This document shows, in pieces, positions 7,873 through 16,182 of a stretch of DNA of 54,527 nucleotides. Under the pieces are notes generated by a model. It did no database searches and was not told the DNA's origin. It saw only the letters and a program-made list of their open reading frames with translations. A program made the translations under genes and the position numbers. Within the stretch, counting starts at the first letter, position 1; each line of letters opens with the position of its first letter. The DNA comes from Firmicutes bacterium UBA6113 (GTDB lineage Bacteria > Bacillota > Clostridia > Tissierellales > Sedimentibacteraceae): NCBI GenBank assembly GCA_002422545.1, contig DIWF01000035.1, positions 3,452 through 57,978 on the forward strand, in the 5' to 3' direction.

Positions 7873-8514
7873 ATGAAACAGATAATAGTAGTAGGATGCG
7901 GAAGATTCGGATCTTCCGTTGCAAAGACACTTTCTAAACTTGGACATGATGTAATGGTTGTTGACCAGAACCCTGACATAATAAAGGATATTTCTGAATA
8001 TGTGGCTCATGCCGTTCAAATGGACGCACTGGATGAACCTTCGTTCAGGACTATGGGAATCAGAAACTTTGATGTTGCAGTTATAGCAATAGGTTCTGAT
8101 TTGGAAGCTTCCATAATGGCTACACTCATAGCAAAAGAAGCAGGGGTTCCCACAGTTATAGCTAAAGCCATGAGCGAAATTCACGGTAAACTTTTAATGA
8201 AAATAGGAGCAGACAAGGTTATTTATCCTGAAAGGGACATGGGCATGCGCGTTGCTTTTGGTCTTGTTACTCCAAATATACTGGATGTAATAGAGTTTTC
8301 TCAGGATTACAGCATTATTGAAACTGTAGCTCTGGAAGAATGGGAACAAAAATCATTGAAGGAACTGAATCTTTCAGACATGACCATTATTGCAATCAAG
8401 ACAGGTGAACGCATAAACATTGTTCCTGCATCAGATGCAATAATCAAAAAAGACGACATCGTGGTAATACTCGGAAATAACGACAACCTGAAAAAAATAA
8501 GTGAAAAGCGATAG
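7873..8514 (+). CDS. ktrA: Potassium uptake regulatory subunit KtrA (RCK)
   Basis: Cytoplasmic gating ring of the Ktr transporter. The 213 residues hold an N-terminal Rossmann RCK_N domain with the nucleotide motif GCGRFGSSVA (8-17) and the acidic residue closing the second strand (VVDQN, about 28-32). A C-terminal RCK_C domain (about 135-213) in KtrA proteins can bind c-di-AMP. It follows ktrB by 10 bases with a GGAG site, and its stop is 2 bases before the next gene, suggesting one transcript. Confidence 0.93.
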   Translation: MKQIIVVGCGRFGSSVAKTLSKLGHDVMVVDQNPDIIKDISEYVAHAVQMDALDEPSFRTMGIRNFDVAVIAIGSDLEASIMATLIAKEAGVPTVIAKAMSEIHGKLLMKIGADKVIYPERDMGMRVAFGLVTPNILDVIEFSQDYSIIETVALEEWEQKSLKELNLSDMTIIAIKTGERINIVPASDAIIKKDDIVVILGNNDNLKKISEKR

Positions 8515-8516
8515 CC

Positions 8517-9308
8517 ATGGATTTAATAACAAGCAAGGATAACTTAAAAATAAAGTATGTGCGTTCATTAAACGCAAAGAAATTTCGTGACCAAGAAAAT
8601 TCATTTGTGGTGGAAGGAATTAAGTTTGTGAGGGAAGCAATAACTGAAAAAGCAAACATCAAATTTGTTTTATTCAGTGAAAGTGCCCTGGATAAAAATG
8701 AAGCAAAGGCTATGGAATATGAACTTAAAAGTTTAAATGCTGAAGTGATTGCATGTACTGACAATGTGTTTGATTCTGCAGCAGATACTATTAATGCTCA
8801 GGGAGTTCTTGCAGTAATAAAAAAGAATGACACAGATGATTTAAAATTGCTGAAAGACTTTAAATTTGCAGTTATGTGCGACCGCATTCAGGACCCGGGA
8901 AACCTGGGAACAATTATAAGGACTGCTGATGCATTCGGTCCTGCAGCCGTTATAATGAACAAGGGCTGTGTGGACGAGTACAATCTGAAAGTTGTGAGGG
9001 CTTCTGCCGGCGCCATATTCAGAGGAAATTTCATTCATGGTGATGATGGAGAAATCATGAACGGCTTGAATGAGCAAGGGTTCAAGATTTATTCAACTGT
9101 GGTGGAATCTGATTTTACATTTGACGACATTGAAAAATCTGAAAAAATCTGTGTTGTCATTGGAAATGAAGGACAGGGAGTTTCCCGGGAAATAATAGAT
9201 GCTTCCGATATGAATATTACAATTAAAATGTCAGGAAGAGCAGAATCTTTGAATGCTTCAATAGCAGCAGGAATCAGCATTTACGAAATAAGAAAAAAAC
9301 TGTTGTAA
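8517..9308 (+). CDS. SpoU/TrmH-family RNA 2'-O-methyltransferase
   Basis: Predicted SAM-dependent methyltransferase that modifies a ribose in rRNA or tRNA. The 263 residues have an N-terminal substrate-binding domain (about 1-100) followed by the SPOUT knot domain, with motif 1 DRIQDPGNLGTIIRTADAFG (about 121-140), motif 2 VIGNEGQGVS and motif 3 SLNASIAAGI. The exact target cannot be told; relatives include RlmB and TsnR-like enzymes. The gene follows ktrA by 2 bases. The -35 box of the pheST promoter overlaps its stop codon. Confidence 0.88.
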   Translation: MDLITSKDNLKIKYVRSLNAKKFRDQENSFVVEGIKFVREAITEKANIKFVLFSESALDKNEAKAMEYELKSLNAEVIACTDNVFDSAADTINAQGVLAVIKKNDTDDLKLLKDFKFAVMCDRIQDPGNLGTIIRTADAFGPAAVIMNKGCVDEYNLKVVRASAGAIFRGNFIHGDDGEIMNGLNEQGFKIYSTVVESDFTFDDIEKSEKICVVIGNEGQGVSREIIDASDMNITIKMSGRAESLNASIAAGISIYEIRKKLL

Positions 9309-9331
9309 ATTAAATATTTATTTGATATAAT
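9303..9331 (+). promoter_or_regulatory. Promoter of the pheS-pheT T-box transcript
   Basis: TTGTAA (9303-9308) overlaps the methyltransferase stop codon. It is followed by a 17-base spacer and TATAAT (9326-9331). Transcription would start near 9338 and run into the T-box leader. Confidence 0.75.
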
Positions 9332-9337
9332 CGGTTT

Positions 9338-9611
9338 ATTAAAGATTTGAAGCTTTAATCATAAATTAAATATCAGGCAATGAAAAAGACGTAGGTATAA
9401 ATACATGTTTTTAAAGAGAATAATCATCTAGGCTGGAAATGATTTAAAACATTTATGCTGAACATTCGCTTTGGAGCTTGCGGGATGAAACAAAGTAGTC
9501 CTGCACGGTCAGACCGTTATATAAATGAGGCTTTTATGAAGATTTATTTTCATAAAAGCAAATTAGAGTGGTATCGCGGACTCCGCCTCTTACAAGAGGC
9601 GGAGTTTTTTT
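9338..9611 (+). ncRNA. T-box riboswitch (phenylalanine) before pheS
   Basis: Leader RNA that reads tRNA-Phe charging. The T-box sequence AGAGTGGTATCGCGG lies at 9565-9579; its TGGT would pair with an ACCA tRNA end, as expected for tRNA-Phe with discriminator A. The likely specifier is TTC (9465-9467, UUC Phe). The terminator is a perfect 10-base stem CTCCGCCTCT/AGAGGCGGAG (9581-9590, 9595-9604) plus T7. Uncharged tRNA would favour the antiterminator and switch on pheS-pheT. The specifier call is a reading of the usual stem I layout, not a fold. Confidence 0.9.
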
Positions 9612-9730
9612 ATGACCTAACCCAATTTTTACGACCGGAGGGAGATAAAAATTGATGGTAGGTCAAACGCAATGAGTTCCCAATTTATGCGACCGGAGGA
9701 AGCTGATAAATTGGTGAACGAAACTGCGCT
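9611..9730 (+). repeat. Family B repeat, copy B2, between T-box terminator and pheS
   Basis: Begins at the T-tract of the T-box terminator (TATGACCTAACCC). Hairpin 1 is CAATTTTTA (9623-9631) with TAAAAATTG (9646-9654). Hairpin 2 is CCAATTTAT (9680-9688) with ATAAATTGG (9706-9714). Both loops hold CGACCGGAGG. The centre has GGTAGGTCAAACGCAATGA and the right end is GAACGAAACTGCGC. It is co-transcribed with pheST when the T-box reads through. Confidence 0.85.
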
Positions 9731-9817
9731 GCTTGCAACTCAACTGCTTTAAAGTAGAAACAGTAAGTTATTAACTTATTGACAATATTTGATTAATGGA
9801 ATATGAAAGGAGAATTC

Positions 9818-10840
9818 ATGAAAGAGCAACTTTTGAAATTAGAAACAGAAGCATTGGAACAGCTGAAACAATGCAACGATAATGCCGATATTGAAAAAGT
9901 AAGAGTTCAGTACTTGGGTAAAAAAGGAGAGTTGACGTTAATATTAAGGTCAATGGGTTCTTTATCCGAAGAAGAAAGACCTGAAATGGGAAAACTGGCA
10001 AATGAAGTAAGAGCAATAATAGAGGAAGAAATAAAGAACATCAAGGAAAAGGCATCACACCACGAATCAGCTGCAAAGCTGAAAACAGAAACACTTGATA
10101 TAACTATGCCGGGAAGAATGCCTGAAATAGGCAGAAGACATCCTCTGATAAAAGTAAAGGAAGAGCTAGAGAGCGTGTTTATGCGCATGGGATACGATGT
10201 TATAAGCGGACCTGAAATAGAAACAGTGGACAACAACTTTGACGACCTTAATGCTCCATACGACCATCCGTCAAGAGACTGGTCAGACACATTCTACATA
10301 GCAGATGACTTGATTTTAAGAACACACACTTCACCAATGGAAATAAGAGTAATGAAGGAAGGCAAACTTCCTATAAGAATGGTTTCCACAGGAAGAACAT
10401 TCCGTTTTGACGATGTGGATGATACACATTCACCAATGTTCCATCAGATGGAATGCCTTGTTGTTGACAAGGGAGTTACAATGGCAAACCTTAAGGATTC
10501 CATCGACCAGTTCGTAAAAGAATTGTTCGGCAGCGACATGAAGACACGTTTCAGACCGCACAACTTCCCATTTACAGAACCAAGTGCCGAAGTTGACGTT
10601 TCATGCCCAATATGCATGGGCAAGGGATGTCCTTCATGCCATGGAACAGGATGGAGCATGGAGCTTTTAGGATGCGGAATGACACATCCAAATGTTCTTA
10701 GAAACTGTGGAATAGACCCTGAAGTGTATTCCGGTTATGCATTTGGAATGGGAATAGACCGTGTTGCAATGGTTAAGTATGGAATTCCAAACATAAGACT
10801 TTTGTTTGAAAATGATGTAAGATTCTTAAAACAATTCTAG
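9818..10840 (+). CDS. pheS: Phenylalanyl-tRNA synthetase alpha subunit
   Basis: Catalytic subunit of the alpha2-beta2 enzyme that charges tRNA-Phe. I start at the ATG at 9818, 5 bases after AAAGGAG, giving 340 aa; the ATG at 9803 lies upstream of that site. The N-terminal coiled-coil arm spans about 1-85. Class II motifs follow: motif 2 with RTHTSPMEIRVM and FRFDDVDDTH, and motif 3 GFGMGIDRVAM-like near the end (read here as YAFGMGIDRVAM). A CPIC...CPSC cluster lies between. It forms an operon with pheT under the T-box. Confidence 0.97.
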   Translation: MKEQLLKLETEALEQLKQCNDNADIEKVRVQYLGKKGELTLILRSMGSLSEEERPEMGKLANEVRAIIEEEIKNIKEKASHHESAAKLKTETLDITMPGRMPEIGRRHPLIKVKEELESVFMRMGYDVISGPEIETVDNNFDDLNAPYDHPSRDWSDTFYIADDLILRTHTSPMEIRVMKEGKLPIRMVSTGRTFRFDDVDDTHSPMFHQMECLVVDKGVTMANLKDSIDQFVKELFGSDMKTRFRPHNFPFTEPSAEVDVSCPICMGKGCPSCHGTGWSMELLGCGMTHPNVLRNCGIDPEVYSGYAFGMGIDRVAMVKYGIPNIRLLFENDVRFLKQF

Positions 10841-10849
10841 GAGGTTTTT

Positions 10850-13243
10850 ATGTTAGTACCTATTAAATGGATGAGCCAGTATGTTGACATAAACACAGAT
10901 GACAAGACATTGGCTGACAAATTGACGCTTACAGGATCACACGTTGATGCTGTTATTGATTATAATAAAGAAGTAATAAATGTTAGAACAGGAAAAATTC
11001 TTGAAATAAAACAGCATCCAAATGCTGATAAACTTGTTGTAACTCAAATAGACATAAACGAATCTGAACCTGTGCAGATAATAACCGGAGCTAAAAACAT
11101 AAGCGAAGGAGACATTGTTCCTGTATCTCTTGAAGGAGCTGTGCTTCCTAACGGGCTTAAAATAAAGAAAACAAACTTCAGAGGACTTCCTTCATACGGC
11201 ATGATGGTTTCCTATGAAGAACTTGGATTCGAAGATAAAATAATACCAAAGGAATCAAGGGACGGAATAATAATTCTTCCTAAGGACACTCCTCTTGGAA
11301 AAGACATAAAGGAAGTTCTGGAGTTAGACGGAAGCGCTCTGGAGGTTGAAGTTACATTCAACAGACCGGACTGCCTGAACATCGTGGGAATGGCAAGAGA
11401 AACAGCAGCAACTTTGGGAACAAAGTTTAAATTCCCTGAAATCTCCGTAAAAAACGAACAAGGCGACATAAAGGATTACATGGACTGCGTTGAAATCGAA
11501 GATGAAGATCTCTGCAGCCGATTCTATGCAAAAGTAATTAAAGACATAAAAATAGGACCTTCTCCATTATGGATGCAAAGAACGTTGATGGATGCCGGAA
11601 TGAGACCTATAAGCAACATAGTTGACGTTACAAACTACGTAATGCTTGAACTTGGTCAGCCTCTGCACGCATACAACCTTGAAGCACTGGAAGGTAAAAA
11701 ACTTGTTGCAAGAAGAGCCAGAAAAGATGAAAAAATTATAACCATAGACCAGACTGAAAGAACACTTAAGGAAAACATGCTTGTTATTGCTGATGGTGAA
11801 AAGCCTGCCTGCATTGCAGGAGTTATGGGTGGTTTTAATTCTGAAATAAGCGATGACACAAAGGTTATGGTGCTTGAAAGTGCAAACTTCAACCCTAAAT
11901 CCATTAGAGAAACTTCCAAGAAACTTGGAATGCGTTCTGAAGCTTCTGCTAGAAATGAAAAGCCAATGGGACACATGATGGTTGAACTTGCAAGTCTTAG
12001 AGCTTGCCAGCTCATAGAGATGATCGGGGCAGGAACTGTTGTTGGAGGATATCTTGAAGCAGGCAAAAATGATTATGATGCTCCTATAGTGACTTTGAGA
12101 CCATACAGAAGTGAAATGCTTCTTGGAGTTGACATTCCTGTAGAAGATATGCTTAAGTCCCTTAACACTCTTGAAATAGAAAGCACATTTGACGGTGAGA
12201 AAATAATAAGCAAAATTCCTTATTTCAGAACTGACATTGAACAGGAAGCAGACCTCATTGAAGAAGTTGGAAGACTTTACGGTTTTGAAAACATAGAGTC
12301 CAAACCTCTTACAGGAAGCACAAGAGTAGGAAGAAAATCTGAAATCCGCCTTCTTGAAGATGACATGAAGACAATTGCATGCGGCATGGGACTTTATGAA
12401 ATAACAACATATTCATTCATAAGTCCTAAGACTTATGACAACATATGTGCTCCTGATGACAGTCCTCTTAGAAATTACGTTAAAATACTTAATCCTCTGG
12501 GAGAAGATTTCAGCTCCATGAGAACAACTTTGATTCCAAACATGATGGAAGTAATTCAGAGAAATTCAAACAGAGGCGTTGATGATGCGAAACTGTTTGA
12601 AATCGGAAGCATATTCATTCCGAAGTCTCAGCCAGTTACAGAAGAACCTTATGAAAAGCAGAAGCTTTGCATAGGAATGTACGGCAATTACGATTTCTAC
12701 GACCTTAAGGGAATTGTTGAAGGAATACTGTCAAGATTTGGAATAAAATCATCAATCAAAGCTGTGAAAGACAATTCTACATTCCATCCCGGAAGAACAG
12801 CAGGTCTTTACATCAATGAGGAGCTTGTTGGAATTTACGGTGAAGCAAGCCATCAGACAATTGAAAATTACGGACTTGACCACAAGGTCTACATTGCTGA
12901 AATTGATGTAGAAAAAATTCTTGAAAATAAAAATACAGAATGGAAGTATGAAGCTCTTCCTAAATATCCGGCGATGGTGAGAGACATTGCTGTTATAGTG
13001 AAAGACGAAGTTCTTGCAGGCGAAATGGAAGAGGAAATAAAAAATGTAAATCCTCATCTCATTGAATCAGTTAAACTGTTTGACGTATACAAGGGAGAAC
13101 ATATTGAGGAAGGCTACAAGAGTACTGCATTCTCTGTTACTTACAGAAACAAGGAACGCACTCTGAAAGATAAGGAAGTGGAAAACATCCACAACAAAAT
13201 TCTTCAGGTTCTTAATAAGAAATTTGAAGCAACATTAAGATAA
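10850..13243 (+). CDS. pheT: Phenylalanyl-tRNA synthetase beta subunit
   Basis: Structural and editing subunit of PheRS (797 aa, normal length). Domains in order: EMAP-like tRNA-binding domain (about 40-150), B3/B4 editing domain (about 210-380), B5 domain (about 400-475), catalytic-like fold, and the C-terminal ferredoxin-like anticodon-binding domain (about 705-797, starting near YPAMVRDIAVIV). The common RFEKG motif after RSEAS reads ARNEKPMG here, a small departure in the editing region. It follows pheS by 9 bases. Confidence 0.97.
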   Translation: MLVPIKWMSQYVDINTDDKTLADKLTLTGSHVDAVIDYNKEVINVRTGKILEIKQHPNADKLVVTQIDINESEPVQIITGAKNISEGDIVPVSLEGAVLPNGLKIKKTNFRGLPSYGMMVSYEELGFEDKIIPKESRDGIIILPKDTPLGKDIKEVLELDGSALEVEVTFNRPDCLNIVGMARETAATLGTKFKFPEISVKNEQGDIKDYMDCVEIEDEDLCSRFYAKVIKDIKIGPSPLWMQRTLMDAGMRPISNIVDVTNYVMLELGQPLHAYNLEALEGKKLVARRARKDEKIITIDQTERTLKENMLVIADGEKPACIAGVMGGFNSEISDDTKVMVLESANFNPKSIRETSKKLGMRSEASARNEKPMGHMMVELASLRACQLIEMIGAGTVVGGYLEAGKNDYDAPIVTLRPYRSEMLLGVDIPVEDMLKSLNTLEIESTFDGEKIISKIPYFRTDIEQEADLIEEVGRLYGFENIESKPLTGSTRVGRKSEIRLLEDDMKTIACGMGLYEITTYSFISPKTYDNICAPDDSPLRNYVKILNPLGEDFSSMRTTLIPNMMEVIQRNSNRGVDDAKLFEIGSIFIPKSQPVTEEPYEKQKLCIGMYGNYDFYDLKGIVEGILSRFGIKSSIKAVKDNSTFHPGRTAGLYINEELVGIYGEASHQTIENYGLDHKVYIAEIDVEKILENKNTEWKYEALPKYPAMVRDIAVIVKDEVLAGEMEEEIKNVNPHLIESVKLFDVYKGEHIEEGYKSTAFSVTYRNKERTLKDKEVENIHNKILQVLNKKFEATLR

Positions 13244-13260
13244 GAATAAGAGGCATTTAA

Positions 13261-13300
13261 ATGAGGTCCCTCATGGCGTTCATCGCGTGAAGGATCTCAT
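13261..13300 (+). other. Hairpin after pheT, possible weak terminator
   Basis: ATGAGGTCC (13261-13269) pairs with GGATCTCAT (13292-13300) with one G-U pair. The T-tract is poor. The sequence recalls the ATGAGATCC part of family C, so it may be a decayed copy of that repeat. Confidence 0.45.
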
Positions 13301-13306
13301 CTTATG

Positions 13307-13335
13307 TTGACTAATGACGAATATAATTATATAAT
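13307..13335 (+). promoter_or_regulatory. Promoter for lgt
   Basis: TTGACT (13307-13312), a 17-base spacer and TATAAT (13330-13335), about 48 bases before the lgt start. Confidence 0.78.
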
Positions 13336-13382
13336 GGTTAATGTTGAATTTGGAAATACTAAAAGAAAAATAAGGAGGCAAT

Positions 13383-14126
13383 ATGAATCCGGTAGCGTTT
13401 ACGATATTTGGCGTTGATATAATGTGGTACGGAGTGCTCATATCTACAGGAGTGCTTTTGGGAGTTGTTTTTGCTTTAAGAGAATGCAAAAGAATTGGAT
13501 TTAAGGAAGATAACCTTTTGGACTTTTTATTATATGCAATTCCGGCAGCAATTGTTGGAGCCAGGGCATATTATGTAATTTTTTCATGGGATTTCTACAG
13601 CAAGAATCCAGATCAGATAATCAACATAAGAAACGGCGGACTTGCCATTCATGGAGCGCTTATAGCAGGCGTGATAGTAGGGGTGTTGTTCTGCAGAATA
13701 AGAAAAATCAAAGCCTTGGAGCTTCTTGACATAGTTATGCCAAGTGTTGCTTTAGGCCAGGCCATAGGAAGATGGGGTAACTTCATAAACCAGGAGGCTC
13801 ACGGAGGCCCTACAGATTTGCCCTGGGGCATAATTGTAAATGGTCAGAAAGTCCACCCAACATTTTTGTACGAATCCATCATAGATTTCTGCATATTCCT
13901 GTTTTTAATGTGGTTCAGAAAAAACAAGAAAATAACGGATGGTCAGGTTCTGGGGCTTTACCTGATATTATATTCTGCAGGAAGATTTTTTGTGGAAGGA
14001 TTGAGAACCGACAGCCTCATGTTTCTGGGAATGCGTGTTGCCCAGCTCATAAGCCTCGGCTCAATTTTATTAGGAGTGCTGCTGTTGGTTTATTTAAAAA
14101 AGAAGAACAATTCAATAAAGAATTAA
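13383..14126 (+). CDS. lgt: Prolipoprotein diacylglyceryl transferase
   Basis: Membrane enzyme that transfers diacylglycerol from phosphatidylglycerol to the lipobox cysteine of prolipoproteins, the first step in lipoprotein maturation. The 247 residues have about seven membrane segments and the family motifs GGLAIHGAL (the essential histidine loop), GRWGNFINQEAHGG and HPTFLYES. A start after AAGGAGG is clear. Its last two codons, AAT TAA, are the beginning of a family D repeat. OppA in this window is a lipoprotein substrate. Confidence 0.97.
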   Translation: MNPVAFTIFGVDIMWYGVLISTGVLLGVVFALRECKRIGFKEDNLLDFLLYAIPAAIVGARAYYVIFSWDFYSKNPDQIINIRNGGLAIHGALIAGVIVGVLFCRIRKIKALELLDIVMPSVALGQAIGRWGNFINQEAHGGPTDLPWGIIVNGQKVHPTFLYESIIDFCIFLFLMWFRKNKKITDGQVLGLYLILYSAGRFFVEGLRTDSLMFLGMRVAQLISLGSILLGVLLLVYLKKKNNSIKN

Positions 14127-14146
14127 GAGTTAAGAATTAATAGTTA
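14121..14146 (+). repeat. Family D AT-rich repeat, copy D1, overlapping lgt stop
   Basis: Tandem-like GAATTAAGAGTTAAGAATTAA units. The repeat begins in the final codons of lgt and supplies AAT TAA (Asn-stop). Other copies are at 43664, 43974 (inverted) and 48081. Confidence 0.65.
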
Positions 14147-14153
14147 TAAAAAG

Positions 14154-14184
14154 ACGAGTGATAGACTAATCGCTCGTTTTTATT
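14154..14184. terminator. Terminator after lgt
   Basis: ACGAGTGAT (14154-14162) pairs with ATCGCTCGT (14169-14177) with one G-U pair, flanked by A5 before and a T-rich tract after. It could work on both strands. Confidence 0.85.
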
Positions 14185-14267
14185 TTTTTGTGCCCGTTCA
14201 CAAGTTCAGAAAATTCTACATCAGGTGTGGATAGAAACAAAAATTTTTTTAAATTTTTAAAATAATT

Positions 14268-14315
14268 GTGGTAAATAATACCCACATTGTGGTATAATGT
14301 GCCCAGTAGGTGGTA
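14268..14315 (+). promoter_or_regulatory. mraZ promoter with 21-base-spaced GTGGTA repeats
   Basis: An extended -10, TGG-TATAAT (14290-14298), gives a start near 14305 and a very short leader; the -35 is weak (TTGTGG at 14266, 21-base spacing). GTGGTA occurs at 14268, 14289 and 14310, exactly 21 bases apart. MraZ proteins bind direct repeats with a G-rich core before their own gene, so these are candidate MraZ sites. The MraZ role is an inference. Confidence 0.6.
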
Positions 14316-14319
14316 GAAA

Positions 14320-14757
14320 ATGTTTACTGGTGAATACATACATTCATTTGATGAAAAGGGAAGGGTAATCATACCTTCAAAATTTAGAAATGAGTTGGGC
14401 GAAACGTTTTATATAGGTAAAGGACTGGATAAATGCTTGTTCGTTTATCCTATTGAAACATGGAACGAATTCGTCGGTAAACTGAGAAACCTGTCAACTT
14501 TCAACAAACAGGAAAGATTTTTTTTAAGACAGTTTGTTTCCGGATTTTCTGAATGTTCTTTTGATAAACAGGGAAGAATACTAGTACCGCCGCAGCTGAG
14601 GGAATTCAGCGCACTAAACAGCGAGGCTGCTATAATAGGGGTTATAGACAGAATAGAAATCTGGAACAAAGAAAGTTGGAATGATTACTCCAACAATGAC
14701 GAATTTGATTTTGACAGCATTGCAGAAAAGATGTCAGATTTGGGGATAGGATTATAA
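14320..14757 (+). CDS. mraZ: Division/cell-wall operon regulator MraZ
   Basis: AbrB-fold DNA-binding protein (145 aa) that binds repeats in front of the division operon and controls it. Two copies of the family half-domain are visible: residues about 5-50 (GEYIHSFDEKGRVIIPSKFR) and about 76-125 (SFDKQGRILVPPQLREF), each with the signature pattern D-x-K/Q-GR-I/V-x-P. First gene of the cluster, with its own promoter, followed 12 bases later by rsmH. Confidence 0.97.
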   Translation: MFTGEYIHSFDEKGRVIIPSKFRNELGETFYIGKGLDKCLFVYPIETWNEFVGKLRNLSTFNKQERFFLRQFVSGFSECSFDKQGRILVPPQLREFSALNSEAAIIGVIDRIEIWNKESWNDYSNNDEFDFDSIAEKMSDLGIGL

Positions 14758-14769
14758 AGGAGGAGTCAC

Positions 14770-15699
14770 ATGGATTATATACACAAGTCAGTATTGTTGG
14801 ACGAATCGATTGAAGGGCTTAACATTAAGACAGATGGAATTTATGTGGATGCAACCTTGGGAGGGGGAGGGCATACTCTCGAAATACTTAAAAGAGCAAC
14901 CAAAGGAAAAGTAATCGGCATTGACCAGGATGATTATGCCATTGAAAGAGCAAAAGATAAGTTAAAGGAATTTGACAATTTCATACCAGTTAAAAACAAC
15001 TTCAGTAATATTAAAGAAGTTTTAAATGAATTAGATATAGAAAAAGTTGACGGAATAATTTTTGATTTGGGAGTTTCGTCATTTCAACTGGATATACCTG
15101 AAAGAGGGTTCAGCTACAATTACGATATGCCCCTGGACATGAGGATGGACAAAAACCAGACCACAACTGCAAGGCACATTGTAAACGGATACGAGGAGCA
15201 CGAACTTTCACGAATTCTCTGGGAATACGGAGAAGAAAAGTGGGCAGCAAGAATAGCAAAGTTTATAGTTCAGGAAAGAGAGCAGGAATTCATTGAAACA
15301 ACCGGACAACTGGTTTCAATCATAAAGAAGGCTATTCCCAAGCAGGTGAGGCAGGAAGGTTCACATCCTGCTAAGCGAACATTTCAGGCCATAAGGATTG
15401 AAGTGAACAGAGAACTGGAGATACTTGAAAACACAATGAAGGATGCTGTTGACTGCCTGAACATGGGTGGAAGAATTTGCGTCATAACATTTCATTCGCT
15501 GGAAGACAGGATTATTAAAAATGCATTTACTGATCTTAACAAGGACTGCATTTGTCCTCCTGAATTTCCAAAATGCATGTGCGACCACAGGCGCAAATTG
15601 AAAATCATAACAAGAAAGCCAGTGTTGCCATCTGAAGAAGAATTGGTTGAAAATCGAAGAGCGCACAGTGCAAAATTAAGAATAGGCGAGAGGGTGTAA
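14770..15699 (+). CDS. rsmH: 16S rRNA (cytosine-1402-N4) methyltransferase
   Basis: SAM-dependent enzyme (309 aa) that methylates N4 of C1402 in the ribosomal P site. The glycine-rich SAM motif is DATLGGGGHT (about 27-36), followed by DQDDYAIERA and IIFDLGVSSFQLD, both typical of MraW/RsmH. It starts MDYIHKSVLLDE, also typical, behind GGAGG. It is second in the cluster, its conserved place, and its stop lies 2 bases before the next ATG. Confidence 0.97.
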   Translation: MDYIHKSVLLDESIEGLNIKTDGIYVDATLGGGGHTLEILKRATKGKVIGIDQDDYAIERAKDKLKEFDNFIPVKNNFSNIKEVLNELDIEKVDGIIFDLGVSSFQLDIPERGFSYNYDMPLDMRMDKNQTTTARHIVNGYEEHELSRILWEYGEEKWAARIAKFIVQEREQEFIETTGQLVSIIKKAIPKQVRQEGSHPAKRTFQAIRIEVNRELEILENTMKDAVDCLNMGGRICVITFHSLEDRIIKNAFTDLNKDCICPPEFPKCMCDHRRKLKIITRKPVLPSEEELVENRRAHSAKLRIGERV

Positions 15700-15701
15700 T
15701 T

Positions 15702-16172
15702 ATGTCGGCTTTGAGGAAAGAAGCAATTGAATTTAATTATGGACAAGATACTGAGCAATATTCTCCAAACAAAAGAAGAATAAAAAGAAAAAAGCATAAT
15801 AATGTTATAGAAAGCTTCAAAAACACAGCCATGATTGCTGTAACATTCATACTCGGAATTTTAATAGTTTATAATTATGCTGTCATTACTGATAAGCAGA
15901 TGGAACTCAACACATTGAACGAAAAAATTACTGACCTTAATGATGACATAGATCAATACAACATAGCTTTGGAGAGTATAAAAAACACCAACAGCATAGA
16001 AGAAATGGCAAAGGCTTATCTGGGAATGAATTACCCTACAAGAAAACAAACAGTATTTGTTGACTTTGCATATGGAAATGCAGATACAACCGAAGATGAA
16101 ACTGAAGTGCTTGCAGAAGATGAAAATTTATTCGTAGGATTGCTTGACAAGGTAGTAAGTTTCATTAGATAG
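15702..16172 (+). CDS. ftsL: FtsL-like divisome membrane protein
   Basis: Bitopic division protein that forms a coiled-coil complex with DivIC and FtsQ/DivIB. The 156 residues have a basic cytoplasmic region (KRRIKRKKHN), one membrane segment (about 44-65), a short coiled coil (about 66-100) and an acidic tail. Sequence identity in this family is low, so the call rests on topology and on its place between rsmH and the PBP gene, which is the FtsL position. It is followed 10 bases later by the PBP. Confidence 0.75.
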   Translation: MSALRKEAIEFNYGQDTEQYSPNKRRIKRKKHNNVIESFKNTAMIAVTFILGILIVYNYAVITDKQMELNTLNEKITDLNDDIDQYNIALESIKNTNSIEEMAKAYLGMNYPTRKQTVFVDFAYGNADTTEDETEVLAEDENLFVGLLDKVVSFIR

Positions 16173-16182
16173 GGGGCGCCAT

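Noticed and set aside
7621..8184. 187-codon minus-strand ORF
   Set aside because: Shadow of ktrB/ktrA; the translated sequence is low in known patterns and spans two real genes.
9455..9655. 66-codon plus-strand ORF before pheS
   Set aside because: It lies wholly across the T-box leader and its terminator; it has no ribosome-binding site and its composition follows the RNA structure.
13910..14140. 76-codon plus-strand ORF
   Set aside because: Out-of-frame reading inside lgt, which is complete.
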